A stretch of 8,441 nt of DNA. It comes from an uncultured Ruminococcus sp. (lineage in GTDB: Bacteria; Bacillota; Clostridia; Oscillospirales; CAG-272). A model generated the notes under the pieces. The model did no database searches. It had not been told where the DNA came from and was given only the letters and a program-made list of their open reading frames with translations. Below, one piece after another: positions 1 to 5,946 of the stretch. A program made the translations under genes and the position numbers. The stretch covers positions 1 through 8,441 of the forward strand of contig CACZSA010000208.1 in assembly GCA_902783705.1 (NCBI GenBank), written 5' to 3'. The number at the start of each line of letters is the position of its first letter. The first letter of the stretch is position 1.

Positions 1-318
1 TTCCCGCAGGAAATCGCGTTCAGCTATCTCAAAGATTTTGACGATTGGGAAATCGAGAAGACGGGCGAAGTTTATCTCGGAAGAAATTGTACTGTGCTGA
101 AAGGAACGCCCTCCCCGTATATGGCATCAAAACACGGGATCAATGCATTCCGCATGACGATCGACGAGGAAACGGGGATTCTTCTGTGTCTGGAAGGGAC
201 GAAAGACGGCGATATAGTCGAATACGTGACAGTAACGGAGATCGATTTTGAACCGACGGAAGGCGTCAGACGATTTGACGAGAATCTCTGTGCCGGGTAC
301 CGCATGGAATCCCGTTAA
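1..318 (+). CDS. C-terminal fragment of an unidentified protein, possibly LolA/RseB-like
   Basis: The reading frame is open from the first base of the window to the TAA at 316-318, so only the last 105 residues are visible and the start lies upstream. The fragment begins FPQEIAFSYLKDF and contains a GRNCTVLKG strand, then FRMTIDEETGILLCLEG, then a VTVTEIDFEP strand. The order 'conserved residue-rich strand, F-x-M-x-[IV]-D-x-E-T-G-I-L-L, terminal strand' resembles the C-terminal half of the LolA/RseB-like beta fold found in Firmicutes proteins encoded near ECF sigma factors. This is a remembered resemblance, not a firm family assignment. No membrane segment or catalytic motif is visible in the piece. 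Its base composition looks less GC-rich than the glycosidase genes downstream. It converges on the PHP gene and shares the hairpin terminator at 477-519. Positions 319-476 between the stop and that hairpin show no supported gene. Confidence 0.55.
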   Translation, partial: FPQEIAFSYLKDFDDWEIEKTGEVYLGRNCTVLKGTPSPYMASKHGINAFRMTIDEETGILLCLEGTKDGDIVEYVTVTEIDFEPTEGVRRFDENLCAGYRMESR

Positions 319-476
319 CGGAATGGCAGCTCTGCTGCTGATACTGCCCGAGACTGCACATGATGTCTGCCATATCCGGTTTACCCGACCGATCCGGAAG
401 AGAGACCGCACACGCCCACGAAAATGGCTGCTATGATCGTTATACGAGTGAAAGACGGATGACGCCGAATACATCA

Positions 477-519
477 AAAACCCGCCGCGGGATTCCGGTC
501 GAATCCTGCGGCGGGTTTT
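477..519. terminator. Bidirectional intrinsic terminator between convergent genes
   Basis: A near-perfect hairpin: AAAACCCGCCGC (477-488) pairs with GCGGCGGGTTTT (508-519), and GGGATTC (489-495) pairs with GAATCCT (501-507) with one G-T wobble, leaving the five-base loop 496-500. The stem is 19 bp and ends in A4 on one side and T4 on the other, so the RNA has a U-tract in either direction. It lies 158 bases after the stop of the rightward partial gene. Read leftward, it begins 2 bases beyond the stop of the PHP gene. It most likely ends both transcripts. Confidence 0.88.
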
Positions 520-521
520 GT

Positions 522-1205
522 TCAGTTCATCGCGTCTTCATTCCCGCGGATGAGGGTGAAGTTTCCGCTTTTCAGCGTTTCGATCAGCTGCTTTTCCGAC
601 GTGATCGGGAAGTCCGTGCGGATCCCGGCATCCGGCATGTGGTCGGGGTTGTGGTGATCCGTGCCGGCGGTCATGATCTTGCCGTATTTCCTCGCCCACG
701 CTTCGGCGATGTCGTTGTTCGAATTGTGGCCGGGATGGCCGTTGTAGATCTCGATCGCGTCCACTGCGTTCGCATCCGTCACCACCATGCCGTGGCGGAA
801 CGGGTGCGCCTGGATCGTGAAGAGCCCGTCGGCCCGCGCCATTTCGGTGAACCTGCGCACGCCCATCTTCAGGATCTCTCCGGTGTGGGAGACGAGCCAG
901 TCCTCGTCGAACCCGAAGACCAGATAGTCGTTCGAGTTCTGAACGAAGCGGAATTCGAGGCCCATGAGGATCGTGAGACGGCCGTCTGCGCAGGCCTTCA
1001 GCTTCTCCCAGGCAGCGTACTTGCGGCGTACCTTCGCAGCCCACTCCGCCGGATCGAGGAAATTCCCCTCCGGTGTGAAGTGGTTCGTGAGGCAGACCGT
1101 CGTGTAGCCGTATTTCAGGTATTTTTCGCAGATGCCCTCGACCGATTCGTGGGAACAGCCGGAGGCGTCCTTCGAATGGCAGTGCAGTTCGGTTTTATAC
1201 GTCAT
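522..1205 (-). CDS. PHP-domain metal-dependent phosphoesterase
   Basis: Predicted 227-residue cytoplasmic protein of the PHP (polymerase and histidinol phosphatase) superfamily, which hydrolyses phosphoesters with a cluster of metal ions. The ligand pattern is visible in order: H8-C-H10 in ELHCHSK near the N-terminus, H42 in LTNHF, E84 in MGLEF, H134 in QAHPF, and D183-H184-H185 in GTDHHN. The whole protein is one PHP domain, with no polymerase or second domain. The ATG at 1205 is chosen over the ATG at 1220 because the latter lies inside the upstream mannosidase gene, while GGAG (minus strand, 1213-1216) sits 7 bases before the chosen start. The upstream gene's TAA is separated from this ATG by one base (TAAAATG), so the two are co-transcribed and probably translationally coupled. 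The substrate is unknown. Pairing with an alpha-mannosidase hints at a sugar phosphate or glycan-derived phosphoester, but that is inference. Confidence 0.87.
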   Translation of the reverse strand: MTYKTELHCHSKDASGCSHESVEGICEKYLKYGYTTVCLTNHFTPEGNFLDPAEWAAKVRRKYAAWEKLKACADGRLTILMGLEFRFVQNSNDYLVFGFDEDWLVSHTGEILKMGVRRFTEMARADGLFTIQAHPFRHGMVVTDANAVDAIEIYNGHPGHNSNNDIAEAWARKYGKIMTAGTDHHNPDHMPDAGIRTDFPITSEKQLIETLKSGNFTLIRGNEDAMN

Positions 1206-1206
1206 T

Positions 1207-4200
1207 TTATCGCTCCGCAAGAATGGTCTTGATCTCGAACGGACGGAACGAAAGCCTCACGCGCCCGTCCTCGAGCGGCAGTTCTTCGATCTCCTCTTCG
1301 AGCATGTTCGTGAGGACCACGCGCTTGGCGTCCGGGACGAAGAGGGTGCACTTGGTCGCGCTGCGCTCCGCTTCGTACAGGCGGATCACGAAGGCGTTCT
1401 CCCGGTCCTCGGCGTTCTTGACGGCTTCCGCGAGGATGTTCGGACGGTCGAGGGAGAAAAGCGCGGGGACGGAGAGCGCCTTGCCGTCCAGCACGATGGG
1501 ATCGAGGTTGAAGGCGTATGCCGGACGGACGACGGAGAGGGCGTTGAACGGTCCGACGTGCGGCAGGAGCGCGTACTTCATCGTATGCACGCCGTTGTCG
1601 GTGAACGGGTCGGGACGGCAGCCGCCCTTGTGCAGGGTCAGGCGGATATCGCTCTGCTCGCAGGAGATGCCGTACTTGCAGTCGTTGAGGATCGCGACGC
1701 CGTAATTGGTCTCGGAGAGGTCGGTCCACTTGTGGTTGCAGACCTCGAACTTCGCGCTCTCGAGCGTGGTGTTGCGGGTGGTCGGACGGTCGACGTGGCC
1801 GAACTGGATCTCGTTCTTCATGAACGCCGAGCGGATCGCGACGTCGAAGCCCGCTTTCAGGAGCTGATGACGCTCGTGCCAGTTGACGGTGAGCTCGTAG
1901 TCGATCTGACGGGAGCCCGCCCAAAAAACAGTGTCGAGGATCGCCGAGGACTTGCGCCCGAGACTGTACCTTGCGCGGATGCGGTATTCGACCGCGCCGT
2001 CGGAGACGACCTCGACGGAATAGGCGGATACGGCCTTCATCTTTTTGAAGACGTCGTCCTCGATCTCCCAGTTGTCGTAGGCGGTCGGCATATCCTCGCC
2101 GATCCAGAGAGTGCCAAGGGGCGCGCCGGATGTGTTGGCGATCTCGCGCTCCGCCTGACGGTCGACGAGGGAGGCGATATACCCGTTCTCATCGAACGTG
2201 ACGGTGTAATAAGGCGTGGTGAGGACGTTGCCCTCGCGGGTGAAGCGGCTCGCGGCCTCGGACTTCGGCGCCTTTTTCAGGGTGACGGACGAGAGGGCGG
2301 GGAGGAGTTCGCGGAAGACGGTCACGGCCTCGCCTTGCGGATTCACGTAGGTCTGGGTGACCTTATTCTCGAAGGCATGCTCGCCCTTCATCTCGACGGC
2401 GGCTTCTGTCTCGAACGCGAGCGGGTTGAAGACGGAGACGGTGTCCGGGGCGTCTTCGGAGAGCGTGTCGAGGAAGCCGTCGGTGTTCTGCGCGATGGCG
2501 CGGTTCGCCTCGGTCATTTCCTCTTCATAGACCTCGTACACGCGCGGGATGCAGGTGCCGGGGAGGATGTCGTGGAACTGATTCTTGAGCAGGATCTTGT
2601 AGAGCGCGTCGTGATCCGCGGCGGTGGGCTTGCCCGCGAGGACGTTCGCCAGCTCCATTTCATAGAGCGCGATCTCCGTCTTGCGGTTGAACTTCTTGAC
2701 CATGTGCATCTGCGTGAGCGTGCCGCGGTGGAATTCGAGGTAGAGCTCGCCGTCGTAGGTCGGCAGCTTGTCCCGGCGTTCCTCGAGGGAGTGCATGAAC
2801 GCGCTTGCGGTCGTCGGCTTGATCTCGGGCATGCCCGGCAGATCCTTCGCGCGTTTCAGGAATTCGAGCATCCCGTAGGTCGGTCCTCCGCCGCCGTCGC
2901 CGTAGCCGTACGCCACGAGCCGCTGATTGTTCGATTTCTTGTCGCGGATCTCGCCGACGCAGCCCGTGAGGGTCGAGACGTCCGGGATGAGGTGCATGCG
3001 GTTGAGGTGCGTGATGACCGCGGTCCCGTCGATGCCGCGCCATACGAAGGTGTCGGCGGGGAACTGGTTGCAGTCGTTCCAGCTCATCTTGGTGGTGTAG
3101 AAATACTTCACGCCGCAGCCCTGCATGATCTGCGGGATCGCGCCGTTGTAGCCGAAGGTGTCCGGGAGCCAGAAGGAGTCGGAGCGGTAGTTCAGGTACT
3201 TTTCGGTGAACCGCTGACCGTAGAGGAACTGGCGGACCATCGCCTCGCCGCCCGTGATGTTGCAGTCGCACTCGACCCAGACGCCGCCGTTCGGCTCATA
3301 CCGTCCCTCGGCGACGCGCGCGCGGATGCCCTCGAAAATGTCGGGGTAGTATTCACGCATCCAGTCGAGGTGCAGGGCGGAGGACTGGATGAAGGTGTAC
3401 TCGGGATAGAAGTCCATGAGGTTCAGGGCTTCGGCATAGGTCCGGGCGCACTTGCGGATCGTCTCGGACACGGGCCAGAGCCACGCGGTGTCCATGTGGG
3501 AGTGACCGATCACGCCGATCTTCCCGCGGGACGCCTCGCCGCCGGTCTTCTCGAGCGCGGGCGCCAGGCAGCGGCGGATTTCTTCGATGGATTCCCGGAT
3601 CTCGTCCTCGTCCGCGGAGAGCGGATCGCCGATGAGATAGGGGAAGGCGTTCATCAGGCATTCGTGGGCCTTCATCGCGACGAAATTCTCACCGGGGAGC
3701 TTCACCATCTGGAGGACCGTCGCGAGGTCGAACACGAAGTCGCGCATGAGGGGGTCCATGACGGCGATGCGGATGCCGCGGTAGGTGTGCGTGAAGGTGT
3801 CGGACTTCGATTCGTCCCGTCCGTACTGCTCGTAGGGCTGGGTCCCGAAGCAGGTATGCCCGGCGTAGCACTCGAACGCGAGGTCGTAGGTCTCGCCCGC
3901 CTTTGCGTCATAGCTGACGAAGAAGCAGGGGTGCATGCCGCCGATGAAGTTGTTCTTCGAATTGATGATTCCGGCGGGTACGTTGTTCCGGTAGCAGAGG
4001 ATCTCGACGGCGTCGGCGTCCGGGATGGCGCAGAGGATCTGCCCGTCGGCGCATTCCGGCACGGTCACGGTCGTGCGGAGCCAGAGGTTGCCGTACTCGC
4101 AGCCCCAGACCTTCCCGTTCTCCACGGGCGTCATGTCCGCGGCGGCGGGGGGCAGGCGGAGGTGATCCATCGTCTCAAAGCCGAGGACGCCGTCCGCATG

Positions 4201-4290
4201 TCCGACGGTCTTCACGATCCGGTCGGCATAGAGGTTCAGGGCGCTCTCGAACTTCCGGTATGTCCGTCCGATATAGGTGGGATTGTTCAT
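1207..4290 (-). CDS. GH38 family alpha-mannosidase, cytoplasmic type
   Basis: A 1027-residue glycoside hydrolase family 38 enzyme, expected to release alpha-linked mannose from oligosaccharides with retention of configuration and using a zinc ion. An N-terminal beta-sandwich region spans about residues 1-250. The catalytic barrel follows, with GHSHMDTAWLWP supplying zinc ligands H265 and D267, and WLPDTFGYNGAIPQI supplying the likely nucleophile D377. YGYGDGGGGP lies at 461-470. GELYLEFHRGTLTQ (514-527) marks the middle helical domain. QFHDILPGTCI places H573 at the position of the second zinc histidine. The C-terminal beta domains run from about 690 to 1027. The QFHD and YGYGDGGGG forms are typical of the cytosolic/vacuolar MAN2C1-like branch. 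No signal peptide is seen, so it should act on imported oligosaccharides. The ATG at 4290 follows AGGAAAGGG by 9 bases. It is the first gene of an operon with the PHP gene. Linkage specificity cannot be read from the sequence. Confidence 0.95.
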   Translation of the reverse strand: MNNPTYIGRTYRKFESALNLYADRIVKTVGHADGVLGFETMDHLRLPPAAADMTPVENGKVWGCEYGNLWLRTTVTVPECADGQILCAIPDADAVEILCYRNNVPAGIINSKNNFIGGMHPCFFVSYDAKAGETYDLAFECYAGHTCFGTQPYEQYGRDESKSDTFTHTYRGIRIAVMDPLMRDFVFDLATVLQMVKLPGENFVAMKAHECLMNAFPYLIGDPLSADEDEIRESIEEIRRCLAPALEKTGGEASRGKIGVIGHSHMDTAWLWPVSETIRKCARTYAEALNLMDFYPEYTFIQSSALHLDWMREYYPDIFEGIRARVAEGRYEPNGGVWVECDCNITGGEAMVRQFLYGQRFTEKYLNYRSDSFWLPDTFGYNGAIPQIMQGCGVKYFYTTKMSWNDCNQFPADTFVWRGIDGTAVITHLNRMHLIPDVSTLTGCVGEIRDKKSNNQRLVAYGYGDGGGGPTYGMLEFLKRAKDLPGMPEIKPTTASAFMHSLEERRDKLPTYDGELYLEFHRGTLTQMHMVKKFNRKTEIALYEMELANVLAGKPTAADHDALYKILLKNQFHDILPGTCIPRVYEVYEEEMTEANRAIAQNTDGFLDTLSEDAPDTVSVFNPLAFETEAAVEMKGEHAFENKVTQTYVNPQGEAVTVFRELLPALSSVTLKKAPKSEAASRFTREGNVLTTPYYTVTFDENGYIASLVDRQAEREIANTSGAPLGTLWIGEDMPTAYDNWEIEDDVFKKMKAVSAYSVEVVSDGAVEYRIRARYSLGRKSSAILDTVFWAGSRQIDYELTVNWHERHQLLKAGFDVAIRSAFMKNEIQFGHVDRPTTRNTTLESAKFEVCNHKWTDLSETNYGVAILNDCKYGISCEQSDIRLTLHKGGCRPDPFTDNGVHTMKYALLPHVGPFNALSVVRPAYAFNLDPIVLDGKALSVPALFSLDRPNILAEAVKNAEDRENAFVIRLYEAERSATKCTLFVPDAKRVVLTNMLEEEIEELPLEDGRVRLSFRPFEIKTILAER

Positions 4291-4332
4291 GTTGCGTGTC
4301 CCTTTCCTGAAAAGATAGAGTTTTCCGGAACC

Positions 4333-4361
4333 AGTATAGCATAAATCCGGCGCGATTGCAA
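4333..4361 (-). promoter_or_regulatory. Sigma-A promoter for the mannosidase-PHP operon
   Basis: Read on the minus strand: TTGCAA (-35, 4361-4356), a 17-base spacer, then TATACT (-10, 4338-4333) preceded by TGC, which gives an extended -10. Transcription should start near 4326, leaving a leader of about 36 bases that carries the AGGAAAGGG ribosome binding site. It diverges from the promoter at 4421-4449; the facing -35 boxes are about 60 bases apart. Confidence 0.8.
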
Positions 4362-4420
4362 GAAATATCGGCAGAATTTACAAAGGATGACGGCGATCCC
4401 CGCTTTTTTTGCCGATCCGG

Positions 4421-4449
4421 TTGCATCGGATGGAAAAAACGTGTATAAT
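4421..4449 (+). promoter_or_regulatory. Sigma-A promoter for the DUF2961/GH172 gene
   Basis: TTGCAT (4421-4426), a 17-base spacer and a perfect TATAAT (4444-4449). The expected start site is near A4456, giving a leader of about 40 bases. The promoter position decides the gene start: the in-frame ATG codons at 4409 and 4448 lie upstream of or inside the -10 box and would not be in the mRNA, whereas the ATG at 4496 is. Confidence 0.8.
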
Positions 4450-4495
4450 GGAGGAAAACCGGGCATTCCCGGAATCTGCGCCATCGGAGGCAGCC

Positions 4496-5524
4496 ATGAG
4501 CCTTTATGCCATTGAAAAAAGAGAGTCCTTCGCGTTCTCCGCGGAGAATCCGACGGGGACAAGGAACGGCGGAACCCGCGGCGGCGACTGCGAGAAGCTG
4601 AACCCCTGCGTCGGGATCCGGCCCGGCGAGACCCGGACGCTCGTCGATACGGACGGCCCCGGGATGATCACCCACATCTGGTTCACCGGGTATGTCGGGC
4701 ATTCGTTCATCCTGCGGATCTATTGGGACGGCGCGGATTCCCCGTCGGTCGAGGCGCCGATCTCCGCGTTCTTCGGCTCGGCCTACGACGAGAATTTCGA
4801 GACGACGGAGGGACACTATTCGATCCTCAACTCCGCTCTCGTCCTCGTCGCCCCCGGCCGCGGCCTCAATTCGTATTTTGAGATGCCGTTCCGCTCGCAC
4901 TGCCGGATCACGCTCGAGAACCGCGGCGGACGGGAGGAGACCCTCTTCTACATGATCTCCGGCTGGCGGGGGGAGATCCCGGAGAACGCCGGGTACTTCC
5001 ATGCCGTCTACCGGCAGGAGCATCCGGTCGCGCGGGGCCGTTCCTACGTCGTGCTCGACGGCGTGGAGGGGCGGGGGACCTTCGTCGGGATGACGCTCGC
5101 CGCCGGGATGAACGGGAACAACACCTGCTGGGTCGAGGGCGAGGCGAAGATGTACCTCGACGGGGAGCGCTATCCCTCCCTCAACTACACCGGGACCGAG
5201 GACTATTTCTGCGGCTCCTATGCGTTCGGCAACGACATCATCCTGAACCGCTACGAGCCGTTCTCCGGCCTCTACGCCGGGATGTACGCGATTTACGGAA
5301 ACGACCGGGCGGCGCAGTACAACGGTCAGCAGCGCTTCCTCCTCTACCGCTGGCACGTCAAGGATCCCGTGTACTTCGCGAAATCCTTCCGTATGGTGAT
5401 CGACAACCTCGGCTGGACCGGTCCGCGCTACGACGACTACACGACCGTCGCCTACTGGTACCTCGACCGCCCGGCGCGGCTGCCGTTCACCCTCCCCGAG
5501 GACCGCGAAATGGTCATGAAATGA
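4496..5524 (+). CDS. DUF2961 / glycoside hydrolase family GH172 protein
   Basis: A 342-residue protein with the hallmarks of the DUF2961 family, now GH172 among glycoside hydrolases. DTDGPGMITHIWFTG (51-65) is the family N-terminal signature. LRIYWDGADSPSVEAPIS (73-90) and YFEMPFRSHCRITLEN (127-142) are the next jelly-roll strands. YTGTEDYFCGSYAFGN (231-246) holds E235, the likely nucleophile, with E254 in NRYEPFSG a candidate acid/base. Characterised members act on alpha-D-fructofuranosides (difructose dianhydride I) or alpha-D-arabinofuranosides; many members are untested. There is no signal peptide, so it should be intracellular. The start at 4496 has GGAGG five bases upstream and is the first ATG after the promoter. 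It diverges from the GH38 operon, which suggests joint use on one imported glycan. I see no convincing terminator after it: a T7 run at 5596-5602 lacks a stable stem, so some read-through into the T-box leader is possible. Confidence 0.88.
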   Translation: MSLYAIEKRESFAFSAENPTGTRNGGTRGGDCEKLNPCVGIRPGETRTLVDTDGPGMITHIWFTGYVGHSFILRIYWDGADSPSVEAPISAFFGSAYDENFETTEGHYSILNSALVLVAPGRGLNSYFEMPFRSHCRITLENRGGREETLFYMISGWRGEIPENAGYFHAVYRQEHPVARGRSYVVLDGVEGRGTFVGMTLAAGMNGNNTCWVEGEAKMYLDGERYPSLNYTGTEDYFCGSYAFGNDIILNRYEPFSGLYAGMYAIYGNDRAAQYNGQQRFLLYRWHVKDPVYFAKSFRMVIDNLGWTGPRYDDYTTVAYWYLDRPARLPFTLPEDREMVMK

Positions 5525-5614
5525 ACGAGTGAATGAACGAAAAACCGGAAATATCGACGAAAATCCGACGGGATCACCCCGAAATCCGGTGCAGGTTTTT
5601 TTCATCCGACCCCA

Positions 5615-5643
5615 TTGACAAAACTCCGCTGCCGTGCTATAAT
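5615..5643 (+). promoter_or_regulatory. Perfect-consensus sigma-A promoter for the T-box transcript
   Basis: TTGACA (5615-5620), a 17-base spacer and TATAAT (5638-5643), with TGC directly before the -10 (extended -10). Both hexamers match consensus exactly. The start site is probably A5650. Such a strong promoter fits a transcript whose output is set by attenuation in the leader and not by initiation. Confidence 0.9.
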
Positions 5644-5649
5644 GCATCC

Positions 5650-5920
5650 AGCGAAAGCGAAAAAGACTGTGACGAAGACGCGTGTCGGTCGGAAAGTCCT
5701 CTCAGAGAGTCCGCGGCGGTGGAATGCGGGCAGGGCGGAGCGGCATGTATCCCTTCTGAGTCGGGAAAGGAAAGCCCATCGGGTGAGTAATGATTCCCCG
5801 CAGGTGCAGCGTAACAGGCACGGGACTTGCATGAGTCCGCTGAGAGGCGCGAGAGCGCAATTTGAGTGGTACCGCGGATACATTCTATCCGTCTCAAAGG
5901 ATTTTGGGGCGGATTTTTTG
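5650..5920 (+). ncRNA. T-box riboswitch leader (transcriptional), probably tRNA-Ile responsive
   Basis: The leader senses uncharged tRNA and lets transcription pass a terminator. Stem I closes with GACT (5665-5668)/AGTC (5759-5762). The K-turn strands GTGACGA and TGAG follow, then the lower helix GAAG/CTTC. Above the specifier loop come GTGTCG (5682-5687)/CGGCAT (5741-5746) and GTCCT/AGGGC. The AG-bulge strand CAGAGAG (5703-5709) and the distal loop GGCGGTGGAAT follow. Stem II-like hairpins lie at 5763-5837, and a Stem III-like GCGC-GAGA-GCGC hairpin at 5848-5859. The antiterminator is TTTGAG (5861-5866), the seven-base bulge TGGTACC (5867-5873), GCGGATA, a loop, TATCCGT, and CTCAAA (5893-5898). 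Anchored on the K-turn as in B. subtilis glyQS (codon, one base, helix, UGAG), the specifier is ATC (5749-5751), Ile. The T-box TGGT predicts discriminator A73, which fits tRNA-Ile. The usual AGTA loop-E strand is not obvious. Family is certain; the isoleucine call is moderate. Confidence 0.93.
5887..5919 (+). terminator. Regulated intrinsic terminator of the T-box leader
   Basis: ATCCGTCTCAAA (5887-5898) pairs over 12 bp with TTTGGGGCGGAT (5903-5914) across a GGAT loop, with two T-G wobbles, and is followed by T5 (5915-5919). Its 5' strand is the same segment that forms the 3' side of the antiterminator, so the two hairpins exclude each other. Uncharged tRNA held by TGGT should favour read-through into the gene at 5947. 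Confidence 0.9.
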
Positions 5921-5946
5921 TCGCCCGTCAATCAAAGGAGAACCCC

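Noticed and set aside
360..1232. A 290-codon plus-strand frame opposite the PHP gene
   Set aside because: It crosses the 477-519 terminator hairpin and lies opposite the PHP metal-ligand motifs. No motif or ribosome binding site supports it.
1132..4344. A 1070-codon open frame on the plus strand across the mannosidase gene
   Set aside because: It lies opposite the well-supported GH38 gene, its protein is low in recognisable motifs and rich in V, D, E, G and R, and it spans the GH38 start and end without its own ribosome binding site. It is a shadow caused by GC-rich codon use.
4409..4495. Longer N-terminus for the GH172 protein using the ATG at 4409 or 4448
   Set aside because: Both codons precede the expected transcription start, and the second overlaps the -10 box. 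The extra residues do not resemble the family, and the ATG at 4496 has a strong GGAGG.
5545..5602. Intrinsic terminator after the GH172 gene
   Set aside because: There is a T7 run at 5596-5602, but the possible stems (CACC/GGTG, CGGG/CCCG, CCGGA/TCCGG) are short and do not abut the T-run, so I could not support it as a feature.
4175..5647. A 490-codon minus-strand frame opposite the GH172 gene
   Set aside because: It runs across the divergent promoters and the GH172 gene, whose family motifs are clear on the plus strand. No domain is recognisable in the minus-strand product.
5750..5752. TCC (serine) as the T-box specifier
   Set aside because: It would sit directly against the lower helix with no spacer base, and TGGT in the T-box predicts A73, whereas bacterial tRNA-Ser normally has G73.
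5866..5946. Upstream ATG at 5866 for the acyl-CoA synthetase fusion
   Set aside because: It falls within the T-box antiterminator and the frame then reads through the terminator hairpin. The ATG at 5947 has a well-spaced AAAGGAG.
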